Shown here in pieces: positions 16,408-25,344 of a stretch of 64,000 nucleotides of DNA. Numbering within the stretch: the stretch's first letter is position 1; each line of letters opens with the position of its first letter. A program made the position numbers and the translations under genes. The notes below the pieces were generated by a model that worked only from the letters and a program-made list of their open reading frames with translations, ran no database searches and was not told the DNA's origin. Source of the stretch: Flavobacterium kayseriense (GTDB lineage: Bacteria; Bacteroidota; Bacteroidia; Flavobacteriales; Flavobacteriaceae); NCBI RefSeq assembly GCF_014305095.1, contig NZ_JACRUI010000001.1, forward strand, positions 62,001 through 126,000. The letters run 5' to 3'.

Positions 16408-19055
16408 TGACGCATTTACAAAGCATTACAATACATTTAAAAAAGCAGTTATTCTGCTTTTTTTTATTTTGCAGTTTCCCTCTTCTAGCACAACATAGTA
16501 TCACTGGATCAGTATTTGATGCAATAGGCAAACCAATAAGCCAAGCAACTGTGGTTGTAAAAAACATAAAAACAGATCAAACTATAGCATTTTCTTACTC
16601 TGGAAAAGACGGGAATTTTAGTATTCCTCTGGAAGGCAAAGGAACATATATTCTTAAAATTAGTTATCTAGGTTTAGCAACTTATAATAAGGAAATCACC
16701 GTAAATACTAATTTATTAGACTTAGGAAAAATCACACTCACTGAAAGCAAAGTTGACCTAGAAACAGTAATTATCAAAAGCGAATCCTCTGGAATGACAG
16801 AGGTTGGCGACACCTTAAAATATCGCATTGAAAAATTCTTAAACGGCACTGAAGAAACCCTCAAGGATGTTTTAAATAAACTACCCGGCTTGGATGTCGA
16901 TAATGAAGGTAAAATCAAAGTTAATGGTAAAGCGGTAGATAAATTTTTGATTGATGGTCAAGAATTCTTCATCGACCAACAAAAAATAGCGACTGATAAT
17001 ATCTCCGCTGAAATGATTAAAAACATTGAAATCATAAATAACTACACTGAATTCAAACAACTTAAAAAAGAGCAAAAATCAGGATTAACCGCTATTAATG
17101 TCAAAATCAAAGACAAATTTAAAAATAAAATCACTGGAAATATTGCCTTAGGAGTTGGCCAAGATAAATTTAATCTACACACCAATCTCTTTAATTTTGG
17201 CAAAAAAATATACAGTAGTCTTATTAGCGATTCTAACAATACAGGGGAACTCGCTCTTACTATTAATGATTATATGTCGTTTGTCAACAAAAAAAATGAT
17301 GCCACTAATGGCGAAGTTACCTTCTCTAAAAACAGTGACTTACCACGATTTTTAACATTAGGAAATAACGTTAAAAGTCGTGAATCTTATTTCACTGGAC
17401 TAAATTTCAAATATTTCCCTTCAAAAAAAATGGAGGTAAACCTATATTCCTTATTTAACACCAATAATCAAACAGAGGAGCAAATAGTAGAACAAGAATT
17501 TTATGGTGCAAATTCTAATTTTTTCAATACCGAAAAAAGGAATACACAGGAAAACTCCGTATTCAATATCACGTCCTTAGATGCATCTTACAAAAACACC
17601 TCAAATTCACTGTTTACCTATAAATCTATTTTCTCCAACTTTTCTAAAAACAACTTTGTTGTTTTAACCACATCCAATAACAAAATAGACAACGAAAACA
17701 ATGCCGTAGATTTCAACTTCAATCATAACTTAGAGTACTCCTTAATTTTAAAAAGAAATAAGCAATTGCGAATAAAAGCAGCACAGGAAATCACACACAA
17801 ATCCAATGATCTAAATATTAATGCAAATCAACCTATTTTAAATTTAAATTTCCCATTTAACAACTATACTATCGCTCAAAATACTAATTATAAAAAACAG
17901 GTCTTACTGTTAAACTCAAATTTTGATTTTTATGTAAAAAACCACCCTTTTAGTATTTATAATGAACTTGTCAGCAAAAGAGAGCAATTCGAATCTTTTG
18001 AGAAACAATTTTTGCAGTTCCAAAATGAGCTAATACTAGACAACAACTCCAACACAATAGGACTTACCTCTAAATTTGAATTAGGTTTAAAAAATACATT
18101 GACAACAAATTTATCGTACTCCGATATATCCTTGAACACAGGTACACAAGAAGCCAAAAAGCAGCTTTTTACACCTAGTTTTGCCCTAAAAACATCTTTC
18201 AGCAAACAACATTACGTCAAGTTGAGCTATGCACTAAACAACAAATTATTTGGAGTTGAAAATTTAATTGAAAATCAAACTATTGGAGATTATAGAACTA
18301 TTTACAGCAATAATGATGTTCAATTTGATGCTATCAATAAAAATAATCAGTTTGGGATGGAGTATTTTTACAATAATTTAAAAAGGAACATAACAGTTAT
18401 TTCAAATATATCCTACCTCGAAGACACAAATCCAATAACAAATAACTCATTTGCAACTCAAAACAGCAATTTAATTCAATATAAACTAGCACCTTACGAG
18501 AGTTTCTTTAACTCGTTTGTATTTGCCGAAAAACAATTTAAAAATTTCCCCTTTTCCCTAAAAGGTAGTGTTTCCTATGCAATTAATAACAAAAACATCT
18601 TTTACGAAAATCAAAAAAATGAATTAAATACGATTTCATATAGTGGATACTTTGGAATCATTTCAAGATTAAAAAATAAAAAATTACAATTTGAAACTGG
18701 TATACAATACTCCCAAGACACCTATACTGATTCATTTGCCACAAACGAACTAACAATAACAAAACCATACTTTAATTCAAGCTTACAATTATCAAAAGGC
18801 CTTTCCTTCACGTCCAACTTGAGTATTATGAAATACGAATCAATATCCTCATCAAATACTATTACTTTTTTTAGTCCAAGGTTAAGATACAGTATTCCAA
18901 ATTCCAAAATAGAATTGAGTGCAATAGGAAACAATGTATTTAATGTTAAAAATAACGAACAAATAACGATATCAAGCGCCGCAAATTACAATCAACAAAA
19001 CAGGTCACAAATCTTAGCAGGATATTATCTCTTTTCGGCAAAATTAAAACTGTAG
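16407..19055 (+). CDS. Outer-membrane beta-barrel protein, TonB-receptor-like, cassette 3
   Basis: This protein has 882 residues. A signal peptide is present (LFCFFLFCSFPLLAQ, residues about 15-29). A carboxypeptidase-regulatory-like domain follows (HSITGSVFDAIGKPISQATV). The plug-like segment contains VGDTLKYRIEKFLNGTEETL, LKDVLNKLPGLDVD, KVNGKAVDKFLIDGQEFF, and GLTAINVKIKDKFKNKITG at the transition to the barrel. The remainder is strand-rich and Asn-rich, ending ILAGYYLFSAKLKL. It is translationally coupled to the upstream GLPGLI gene. The stop codon lies two bases before the right copy of the 32-bp direct repeat. The ligand is unknown. Confidence 0.87.
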   Translation: MTHLQSITIHLKKQLFCFFLFCSFPLLAQHSITGSVFDAIGKPISQATVVVKNIKTDQTIAFSYSGKDGNFSIPLEGKGTYILKISYLGLATYNKEITVNTNLLDLGKITLTESKVDLETVIIKSESSGMTEVGDTLKYRIEKFLNGTEETLKDVLNKLPGLDVDNEGKIKVNGKAVDKFLIDGQEFFIDQQKIATDNISAEMIKNIEIINNYTEFKQLKKEQKSGLTAINVKIKDKFKNKITGNIALGVGQDKFNLHTNLFNFGKKIYSSLISDSNNTGELALTINDYMSFVNKKNDATNGEVTFSKNSDLPRFLTLGNNVKSRESYFTGLNFKYFPSKKMEVNLYSLFNTNNQTEEQIVEQEFYGANSNFFNTEKRNTQENSVFNITSLDASYKNTSNSLFTYKSIFSNFSKNNFVVLTTSNNKIDNENNAVDFNFNHNLEYSLILKRNKQLRIKAAQEITHKSNDLNINANQPILNLNFPFNNYTIAQNTNYKKQVLLLNSNFDFYVKNHPFSIYNELVSKREQFESFEKQFLQFQNELILDNNSNTIGLTSKFELGLKNTLTTNLSYSDISLNTGTQEAKKQLFTPSFALKTSFSKQHYVKLSYALNNKLFGVENLIENQTIGDYRTIYSNNDVQFDAINKNNQFGMEYFYNNLKRNITVISNISYLEDTNPITNNSFATQNSNLIQYKLAPYESFFNSFVFAEKQFKNFPFSLKGSVSYAINNKNIFYENQKNELNTISYSGYFGIISRLKNKKLQFETGIQYSQDTYTDSFATNELTITKPYFNSSLQLSKGLSFTSNLSIMKYESISSSNTITFFSPRLRYSIPNSKIELSAIGNNVFNVKNNEQITISSAANYNQQNRSQILAGYYLFSAKLKL

Positions 19056-19057
19056 GC

Positions 19058-19089
19058 ACGAAATCGTAATAGTTTAACAAAAAAATATT
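19058..19089. repeat. 32-bp direct repeat, right copy
   Basis: This copy matches 15535-15566 at 31 of 32 positions. It lies immediately after the cassette 3 stop codon and directly before the etfB promoter region. Confidence 0.9.
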
Positions 19090-19103
19090 ATGCACGCATA
19101 GTA
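19086..19103. promoter_or_regulatory. Candidate operator upstream of etfB
   Basis: TATTATGCACGCATAGTA is a near-perfect dyad (TATTATGC and GCATAGTA, one mismatch per arm) about 60 bp before the etfB start and upstream of a TAAATTTG -7-like element. A transcription factor site for the electron-transfer flavoprotein operon is plausible; the regulator is not in this window. Confidence 0.45.
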
Positions 19104-19165
19104 TATTATTCGATTTATTATTTTAAATTTGTAAAACAAAAGAATGACAATTAAATATATACATC

Positions 19166-19912
19166 ATGAAAATACTAGTTTGCATAAGCCATGTTCCTGA
19201 TACTACCGCTAAAATTAACTTTGTTAACGGCGACTCAGAGTTTGATACAAATGGCGTACAATATGTAATTAATCCTAATGACGAATTTGGATTAACACGT
19301 GCTATTTGGTTCCAAGAAAAACAAGGCGCAACGGTTACTGTTGTAAATGTTGGTGGACCTGACACCGAACCAACTTTAAGAAAAGCGTTGGCAATAGGTG
19401 CTAACGAAGCAATTCGTATTAATGCCAATCCAACAGATGGTTTCTTCGTAGCAAAACAATTAGCTGAAGTAATTAAAAACGGAGGATACGATTTAATTAT
19501 CGCAGGAAAAGAATCATTAGACTATAATGGTGGAATGGTTCCAGGAATGGTAGCTGGAATTTTAGGATACAATTTCCTAAACTCTTGCACGGAACTAACT
19601 GTTGACGGTACAGCTGCTACTGCAGTTCGTGAAATCGATGGTGGTAAAGAAACTGTTTCTACATCATTACCATTAATCATTGGTGGTCAAAAAGGATTGG
19701 TAGAAGAAAAAGACCTACGCATCCCAAACATGAGAGGAATCATGACTGCTCGTACAAAACCATTAACAGTAGTAGAAGCTGTTGATGCATCTGTAACAAC
19801 AAAAGCGGTGAAATTCGAAAAACCAGCACCAAAATCAGCAGTAAAACTGATAAATGCTGACAACTTGGATGAATTAATCAACTTACTACACAACGAAGCT
19901 AAAGTAATTTAA
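19166..19912 (+). CDS. etfB: Electron transfer flavoprotein, beta subunit
   Basis: This 248-residue subunit of the soluble ETF heterodimer carries electrons from acyl-CoA dehydrogenases to the respiratory chain. MKILVCISHVPDTTAKI, NPNDEFGLTRAI and GGPDTEPTLRKALAIGA are typical. DLIIAGKESLDYNGGMVPG forms the AMP-binding region, and LRIPNMRGIMTART is near the conserved C-terminal part. It precedes etfA by 97 bp of unusual repetitive spacer, and the pair ends at a strong terminator. It is probably controlled through the dyad at 19086-19103. Confidence 0.96.
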   Translation: MKILVCISHVPDTTAKINFVNGDSEFDTNGVQYVINPNDEFGLTRAIWFQEKQGATVTVVNVGGPDTEPTLRKALAIGANEAIRINANPTDGFFVAKQLAEVIKNGGYDLIIAGKESLDYNGGMVPGMVAGILGYNFLNSCTELTVDGTAATAVREIDGGKETVSTSLPLIIGGQKGLVEEKDLRIPNMRGIMTARTKPLTVVEAVDASVTTKAVKFEKPAPKSAVKLINADNLDELINLLHNEAKVI

Positions 19913-20009
19913 TAAACAGTCGAAAGCCATCCGTCGAAAGTCGAAAAGTAAATACCATTTACTGCCGGACATTAGACATTTAAACTTTAAGACTAAAAAA
20001 AAAAATATT
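19913..20009. repeat. Repetitive spacer between etfB and etfA
   Basis: The spacer consists of short echoing units: CAGTCGAAAG, GTCGAAAGTCGAAAAGT, then the partly complementary ACATTAGACATTTAAACT and TTTAAGACT. The left and right halves can pair imperfectly. It resembles the fba-accD spacer in style (short reiterated motifs with complementary halves). Confidence 0.5.
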
Positions 20010-20978
20010 ATGTCAATATTAATATACGCAGAATCAGCTGAAGGAAAATTCAAGAAAGTAGCTTTTGAATTAGCTTCTTATGCGAAAAAAGTAGCTGAAT
20101 CATTAGGAACAACCGTTACTGCTTTAACAATCAATGCAGGAGACGTTTCTGAATTATCAACCTACGGAGTAGATAAAGTATTAAAAGTTAGCAATGATAA
20201 ATTAGCTGGTTTTACCGCTAAAGCTTATGCTGATGTAATCAAGCAAGCAGCTGAAAAAGAAGGTGCTAAACTAGTTTTACTATCTTCTACTACTGATAGC
20301 ATTTACTTATCATCACTTACTGCAGTTGCGCTTAACGCAGGTTATGCTTCTAACGTAGTAGGACTTCCTATAAGCACTTCACCATTTCAAGTTAAGAGAA
20401 CTGCTTTCTCTAATAAAGCATTCAACATTACTGAAATTGACACCGAAGTAAAAGTATTAGGTCTTGCCAAAAACTCTTACGGAATTTTTGAAAATCCAAC
20501 TTCAACTACTGAAGAAGATTTTAGCCCAACTATTGGTGACAATGACTTTGGTGTAAAAGTAGAATCAGTAGAGAAAGTATCAGGAAAAGTTTCTATCGCT
20601 GATGCCGAAGTGGTAGTATCTGCAGGTCGTGGTCTAAAAGGACCTGAAAACTGGGGAATGATCGAGGAGCTAGCAACCGTTATGGGAGCAGCAACTGCTT
20701 GTTCTAAACCAGTATCTGACTTAGGTTGGAGACCTCACGGAGAACACGTAGGACAAACAGGGAAACCAGTAGCAACTAACTTATATATTGCAATTGGAAT
20801 CTCAGGAGCAATACAGCACATTGCAGGTATCAACTCATCAAAAGTAAAAGTAGTAATCAACTCTGATCCTGAGGCACCATTTTTTAAAGTGGCTGATTAC
20901 GGAATCGTTGGTGATGCCTTCGAAATTGTACCACAATTAATAGAGAAAATGAAAGCTTTCAAAAGTCAGCAATCATAA
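20010..20978 (+). CDS. etfA: Electron transfer flavoprotein, alpha subunit
   Basis: This is the 322-residue FAD-carrying subunit of ETF. The C-terminal FAD domain is clear: SAGRGLKGPENWGMIEELA, DLGWRPHGEHVGQTGKPVA, NLYIAIGISGAIQHIAG and INSDPEAPFFKVADYGIVGD. The N-terminal domain starts MSILIYAESAEGKFKKVAFE. It acts with EtfB to pass electrons from beta-oxidation dehydrogenases towards menaquinone. A terminator follows at 21005. Confidence 0.97.
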   Translation: MSILIYAESAEGKFKKVAFELASYAKKVAESLGTTVTALTINAGDVSELSTYGVDKVLKVSNDKLAGFTAKAYADVIKQAAEKEGAKLVLLSSTTDSIYLSSLTAVALNAGYASNVVGLPISTSPFQVKRTAFSNKAFNITEIDTEVKVLGLAKNSYGIFENPTSTTEEDFSPTIGDNDFGVKVESVEKVSGKVSIADAEVVVSAGRGLKGPENWGMIEELATVMGAATACSKPVSDLGWRPHGEHVGQTGKPVATNLYIAIGISGAIQHIAGINSSKVKVVINSDPEAPFFKVADYGIVGDAFEIVPQLIEKMKAFKSQQS

Positions 20979-21004
20979 ATTAAACCTCTGTAGTTAATTA
21001 ATAG

Positions 21005-21053
21005 CTGTCTGAGAACAAGATAATCGTATCTTTGTTTTCAGACAGTTTTTTTT
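21005..21053 (+). terminator. Terminator of etfBA
   Basis: CTGTCTGA at 21005 pairs with TCAGACAG ending at 21045. The stem continues inward with near-complete complementarity (about 17 of 19 positions) and is followed by eight T residues. Confidence 0.9.
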
Positions 21054-21142
21054 GTCCTATTTTTGCATTAAAATTGTACGCCATTTAACAACTACAATAA
21101 ATCAACAAAACAGGGTATTTATTACCTTTCATTACAACAATT

Positions 21143-21769
21143 ATGAGCTTAGTTAAATTATCTATAAAAGGAATTTCATACAGCCAAACACAAAACGGAG
21201 CCTACGCTTTAATATTAAATGAAGTCGATGGCGAAAGAAAGCTACCTATCGTAATTGGAGCATTCGAAGCACAATCTATAGCGATTGCTTTAGAAAAAGA
21301 AATAAAACCCCCTCGCCCTCTAACGCACGACTTATTTAAAAATTTTGCAGAGCGCTTTGATATCGTTGTTAAACAAGTAATCATACACAAATTAGTCGAT
21401 GGTGTTTTCTACTCAAGTATCATTTGCGAACGTGAAAATGTAGAAGAGATTATCGATGCGCGCACATCAGATGCAATTGCACTAGCACTTAGATTTAGTG
21501 CTCCTATTTTTACGTATAAAAACATCCTAGACAAAGCGGGTATTTATTTAAAAACCAATAATCAGGACAACGATAAAGACTCACAAGAAATTGATGACAT
21601 CCTATCTAACCCAGAAACTTTTGGAATAGAAGACGATCACAATTCTGATCGTATTTACATTAAACATAGTTTACAAGACCTAACAGAACTTTTAGAGCAA
21701 GCCGTATCGCAAGAAGACTACGAGAAAGCAGCTCAAATTAGAGATGAAATTTCTAAAAGAGAATCCTAA
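21143..21769 (+). CDS. Bifunctional nuclease family protein with UVR motif
   Basis: This protein has 208 residues. The N-terminal DUF151/BFN domain (about 1-130) shows ALILNEVDGERKLPIVIGAFEAQSIAIALE and DARTSDAIALALRFSAPIFT in shorter pieces typical of the family. The C-terminal LTELLEQAVSQEDYEKAAQI is a UvrB/UvrC (UVR) interaction motif. Family members have been described as RNase/DNase in plants, and the bacterial role is poorly known. It follows the etfBA terminator and has its own TATTTTTG-type -7 element at 21058-21065. Confidence 0.9.
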   Translation: MSLVKLSIKGISYSQTQNGAYALILNEVDGERKLPIVIGAFEAQSIAIALEKEIKPPRPLTHDLFKNFAERFDIVVKQVIIHKLVDGVFYSSIICERENVEEIIDARTSDAIALALRFSAPIFTYKNILDKAGIYLKTNNQDNDKDSQEIDDILSNPETFGIEDDHNSDRIYIKHSLQDLTELLEQAVSQEDYEKAAQIRDEISKRES

Positions 21770-21838
21770 AATTTATTTCAAAATCGGTTAGCTATTTAAA
21801 TCATACAATCACAAACCGATTAACTTGATACTTAAAAA

Positions 21839-22663
21839 ATGAAACAATATTTAGATTTAGTACAGCACGTTATGGAGAACGGTTGTCAAAAAGGTGATCG
21901 CACTGGAACTGGAACGAAAAGTGTATTTGGATACCAAATGCGTTTTGATTTAAGCGAAGGTTTCCCTATGGTAACTACCAAAAAACTGCACCTTAAATCT
22001 ATTATTCATGAATTACTTTGGTTTTTAAAAGGAGATACAAACATTGGATACCTTCAAGAAAACGGTGTGAAAATTTGGGACGCTTGGGCCGACTCCAATG
22101 GAGACTTAGGACCAGTTTATGGCCATCAATGGCGCAATTGGAATAGTGAGGAAATTGATCAAATAAAAGATCTAATTACCGAACTAAAAACCAATCCTAA
22201 TAGCCGGCGCATGATAGTTTCAGCATGGAATCCATCAGTACTGCCAGATACCAGCAAATCCTTTGAGGAAAACGTAGCTAACAATAAAGCTGCTTTACCT
22301 CCTTGCCATGCGTTCTTTCAATTTTATGTAGCCGATGGCAAATTATCATGTCAGTTGTACCAACGTAGTGCTGACATTTTTCTAGGTGTTCCTTTTAACA
22401 TCGCTTCTTACGCCTTGTTAACAATGATGATTGCCCAAGTATGCGGCTTCGAAGCTGGTGAATTCATTCACACTTTTGGCGATGCACATATTTACAACAA
22501 TCATTTTGAGCAATTAGAGTTACAACTATCTAGAAGTCCAAAGCCACTACCTAAAATGATAGTGAATCCAGAAATAATGGATATTTTTGATTTTAAGTTT
22601 GAAGACTTTACACTCGTTGGATACGAACCACACGATGCAATAAAAGGCAATGTAGCCGTCTAA
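21839..22663 (+). CDS. thyA: Thymidylate synthase
   Basis: This enzyme methylates dUMP to dTMP using methylene-tetrahydrofolate and produces dihydrofolate. The 274-residue protein shows [13 protein letters not shown] (folate/dUMP site), the catalytic Cys156 in [31 protein letters not shown], and HIYNNH near the C-terminus. It ends KGNVAV, the usual folate-contacting tail. Dihydrofolate reductase is encoded 0.9 kb downstream on the same strand, regenerating the cofactor, although a minus-strand gene lies between. Confidence 0.97.
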   Translation: MKQYLDLVQHVMENGCQKGDRTGTGTKSVFGYQMRFDLSEGFPMVTTKKLHLKSIIHELLWFLKGDTNIGYLQENGVKIWDAWADSNGDLGPVYGHQWRNWNSEEIDQIKDLITELKTNPNSRRMIVSAWNPSVLPDTSKSFEENVANNKAALPPCHAFFQFYVADGKLSCQLYQRSADIFLGVPFNIASYALLTMMIAQVCGFEAGEFIHTFGDAHIYNNHFEQLELQLSRSPKPLPKMIVNPEIMDIFDFKFEDFTLVGYEPHDAIKGNVAV

Positions 22664-22669
22664 ATTATT

Positions 22670-22966
22670 TTACACTTCCAAAACACTATTTTCTGCACCA
22701 GCAAAAGAATTGTATTTGTAAGCATCTGCTTCAGATTCATTTACATAAGCCCCGTCAATAATATATTTATATTCGTATGACGCATCTTTGTCTATATCAA
22801 AAACCCCTTTAAATGTTCCGTTTTTTAATTTACTAAGCTCTCCTTCTTCTGGATTCCATTTATTAAAATCACCAACTACTGAAGCTGATTTTGCCTCTTT
22901 TGCCTCTACTGAAAAAGTAACTTTACATACTGGCTTTGTTTTCACAAATTGTTTTTTTACTGACAT
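22670..22966 (-). CDS. Small CBM48/isoamylase-early-set domain protein
   Basis: Starting at 22966 (MSVKKQFVKTKPVCKVTF) the protein has 98 residues and consists of one glycogen-recognition-like domain: KSASVVGDFNKWNPEEGEL, a GVFDIDKDASYEYKYIIDG strand pair and a final NSVLEV. This is the fold found before starch-debranching enzymes and in AMP-kinase beta subunits. No catalytic domain is attached. Binding to glycogen-type glucans is a family-based guess. An in-frame ATG at 23023 would add 19 residues with no family match. Confidence 0.8.
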   Translation of the reverse strand: MSVKKQFVKTKPVCKVTFSVEAKEAKSASVVGDFNKWNPEEGELSKLKNGTFKGVFDIDKDASYEYKYIIDGAYVNESEADAYKYNSFAGAENSVLEV

Positions 22967-23203
22967 AACTACCTTATTTATAGATTTATATAACAAAGGA
23001 AAAGAATTTTTATTAAACAACAACTGCCTAAATAAACTTTTGAGACAATTGAATAAATGGCGCTACATTTAAGTGAATAATCTAAAATAAGAGCTAAAAA
23101 TTATCAATTAAAAAAAAGAAAACGATTTCATGAAAAATTCCGCAACATACCTTTAGCGACTTTCCAATTTATATTTTATCTTTATAATCTAAAAATCTAC
23201 CTA

Positions 23204-23536
23204 ATGGAAAGAGACCAACACGAACTTTATGAGTATGCTCGAAAAAGATTAAAGCAAAAAAAGAGGCTTTATTTTCATTTTGTGGTACTTTTTATAGCTA
23301 GTCTATTTCTATTCATATCAACAAAAATTTTTAGCTTTAGTCCCGAAACCAATTGGTACATTTGGATTATAACCATCTGGCTTTTTCTTTTCATATTACA
23401 CTTTATAAAAGTTTTTATAACGGACCGTTTCATGAATAAAAACTGGGAGAGAGAACAATTAGACCGTTTAATAGGGCTACAGCAAAAAAAGATAGCAGAT
23501 TTACAGTTAAAAATTGAAGAAGAAAACAACAGTTAA
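23204..23536 (+). CDS. 2TM domain-containing protein
   Basis: This protein has 110 residues. An N-terminal charged helix (YEYARKRLKQKKRLYFH) precedes two membrane segments (FVVLFIASLFLFISTKIF and IWIITIWLFLFILHFIKVF). A C-terminal coiled-coil helix (LDRLIGLQQKKIADLQLKIE) follows. This is the short 2TM architecture seen in many Bacteroidota, sometimes fused to histidine kinases. Its function is unknown. It ends 13 bp before the folA start, so the two are probably co-transcribed. Confidence 0.82.
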   Translation: MERDQHELYEYARKRLKQKKRLYFHFVVLFIASLFLFISTKIFSFSPETNWYIWIITIWLFLFILHFIKVFITDRFMNKNWEREQLDRLIGLQQKKIADLQLKIEEENNS

Positions 23537-23549
23537 CACACGAACATCA

Positions 23550-24032
23550 ATGATTATAATGATTGCAGCCGCTGCAGAAAACAACGCACTAGGCAAAAAC
23601 AATGATTTAATATGGCACTTACCTAATGACTTTAAAAGGTTTAAAGCGCTAACAACCGGCCATCATATTATCATGGGAAGGAAAACTTTTGAAAGTTTCC
23701 CAAGACCATTACCCAATAGAACACACGTAATAATTACAAGATCGAAAGACTATGCACCTGAAGGCTGCATTGTTGTTAATAGCATGGAACAAGCCATTGC
23801 AGCATGCCCAAAGGAAGAAGATATTTTCATTATAGGTGGAGGAGAAATATATAATTTAGGAATTACCTATGCAGACAAAATCGAACTTACGCTAGTTCAT
23901 CATACATTTGAAGCTGATGCTTTTTTTCCCACAATAGAGAAAGAAAATTGGATTTTACAAAATTCAGAAAAACAACTAAAAGACGACAAGCATCAATTTG
24001 ACTATACTTATCAAACCTTTGTTAAAAAATAA
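23550..24032 (+). CDS. folA: Dihydrofolate reductase
   Basis: I start it at 23550 (MIIMIAAAAENNALGKNNDL), giving 160 residues, the normal DHFR size. An earlier frame opening at 23514 adds a low-complexity stretch and overlaps the 2TM gene. Key segments are NNDLIWHLPNDFKRFK (folate site with W and D), HIIMGRKTFESF (NADPH), RTHVIITRS and IFIIGGGEIYN. The enzyme reduces dihydrofolate made by ThyA. A terminator overlaps its stop codon. Confidence 0.96.
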   Translation: MIIMIAAAAENNALGKNNDLIWHLPNDFKRFKALTTGHHIIMGRKTFESFPRPLPNRTHVIITRSKDYAPEGCIVVNSMEQAIAACPKEEDIFIIGGGEIYNLGITYADKIELTLVHHTFEADAFFPTIEKENWILQNSEKQLKDDKHQFDYTYQTFVKK

Positions 24033-24056
24033 AAACACCCTTTCGAGGGTGTTTTT
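24031..24056 (+). terminator. Terminator of folA
   Basis: AAAAACACCCT (24031-24041) pairs with AGGGTGTTTTT (24046-24056) around a four-base loop. It starts inside the folA stop codon. Confidence 0.9.
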
Positions 24057-24089
24057 ATTTTTAAATAAGTTCAATGAAGGGAACAGGAC

Positions 24090-24407
24090 CTACTCCTGAA
24101 ACAGTATTTGATAACATAAAATGATGATTACAAATGCTAACAATATCCCCGAGATAAAGATGATAGCATTTGCTGATTTTTGAGAGTACATCTCAAAGAA
24201 GCCCTTAATACCAAATACCACAAAGGTACTAAAGACAAAGAAAATTAAAATTTCCAAAAACAAATTTAATCCTAAGAACGTATTTCGCGTTAAACTTACA
24301 CCGCAGTTTTTAAATACTGCAGCTTCAAAACAGCTTACAAGAACAAGTGAGAAAAGCAACGCAAAAACTAACCACTTGATTTGGGCCTTCCATTCCCTAA
24401 TAATCAT
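24090..24407 (-). CDS. Hypothetical membrane protein, three predicted membrane segments
   Basis: Starting at 24407 (MIIREWKAQIKWLVFALLF) the protein has 105 residues with three hydrophobic stretches: LVFALLFSLVLVSCF, NLFLEILIFFVFSTFVVFG and AIIFISGILLAFVIIILCY. I recognise no family. It lies alone on the minus strand between folA and ubiE. A 54-bp longer reading frame from 24461 has no added hydrophobic or conserved feature, so I chose the shorter form. Confidence 0.65.
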   Translation of the reverse strand: MIIREWKAQIKWLVFALLFSLVLVSCFEAAVFKNCGVSLTRNTFLGLNLFLEILIFFVFSTFVVFGIKGFFEMYSQKSANAIIFISGILLAFVIIILCYQILFQE

Positions 24408-24595
24408 TGAATTTTTATTTTTGTAAATTTGCGCATTTATACATAAGTGCACAATACCCACTTTTAGTGATTTTTAGCTTTTTTAGCTTACCTATTTTTT
24501 TAATTTAAAAACCCATTAAAAAGATGACATATAGAGTTGACTGCTTTTAGATAAAAAGTAGAGACTATTATATTATCTTTGTAAAAAATAATAAA

Positions 24596-25327
24596 ATGTC
24601 AAAAAATATTACCCCATATAAAGATTCAGGACTTGGAAAAAAAGAACAAGTAGCTCAAATGTTTGATAACATTTCAGGAAATTACGACAGCTTAAACCGT
24701 GTAATTTCTTTTGGTATCGATATAAAATGGAGAAAAAAAGTACTTAAAATAGTCCAAGACAGCCAACCCAATACAATCTTAGATATCGCTACAGGTACAG
24801 GAGATTTAGCTATTTTAATGGCCGAAACAAATGCTAAAAAGATCATTGGATTAGACATATCAGCAGGTATGTTAGAAGTGGGTGTAAAAAAAATAGCAGA
24901 GAGAAAACTGTCTCAAACAATAGAAATGGTTTTAGGCGATTCAGAAAACATACCTTTTGACGACAACTATTTTGATGCAATTACAGTTGCTTTTGGAGTA
25001 AGAAATTTTGAAACGCTAGAAAAAGGATTAGCTGAAATATTACGAGTACTAAAGCCTAATGGTGTTTTTGTAATTTTAGAGACCTCCGTTCCAGACAAAA
25101 CTCCGTACAAACAAGGTTATAACTTTTATAGTAAAAATATCTTACCGCTCATTGGTAAAATGTTTTCCAAAGACAATGAGGCATACGGATATCTATCTGA
25201 ATCTGCGGCTGCATTTCCATATGGAGAAGCCTTGAACAATATTTTACGAAAAGTTGGGTTTATAGATGTTGTAGCAAAGCCGCAAACTCTTGGTGTAGCA
25301 ACTATATATGTTGCTTCAAAAAAATAA
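24596..25327 (+). CDS. ubiE: Demethylmenaquinone methyltransferase
   Basis: This 243-residue class I SAM methyltransferase performs the last step of menaquinone synthesis. [13 protein letters not shown] is the SAM-binding motif [15 protein letters not shown] binds the ribose edge, [14 protein letters not shown] is the family signature, and [19 protein letters not shown] sequence ([16 protein letters not shown]) lies near the C-terminus. The product supports the respiratory chain that receives electrons from EtfAB. A TATCTTTG -7-like element lies at about 24575. The next gene, porT, follows after 17 bp, a conserved pairing in Flavobacterium. Confidence 0.96.
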   Translation: MSKNITPYKDSGLGKKEQVAQMFDNISGNYDSLNRVISFGIDIKWRKKVLKIVQDSQPNTILDIATGTGDLAILMAETNAKKIIGLDISAGMLEVGVKKIAERKLSQTIEMVLGDSENIPFDDNYFDAITVAFGVRNFETLEKGLAEILRVLKPNGVFVILETSVPDKTPYKQGYNFYSKNILPLIGKMFSKDNEAYGYLSESAAAFPYGEALNNILRKVGFIDVVAKPQTLGVATIYVASKK

Positions 25328-25344
25328 ACAAAGCTTACTTTCGA

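Noticed and set aside
1..19055. GLPGLI/barrel pairs as toxin or defence systems
   Set aside because: All three have signal peptides and barrel/plug architecture; nothing resembles a toxin, immunity or nuclease domain.
23514..23549. Earlier start for dihydrofolate reductase
   Set aside because: It would overlap the 2TM gene and add residues absent from DHFR enzymes.
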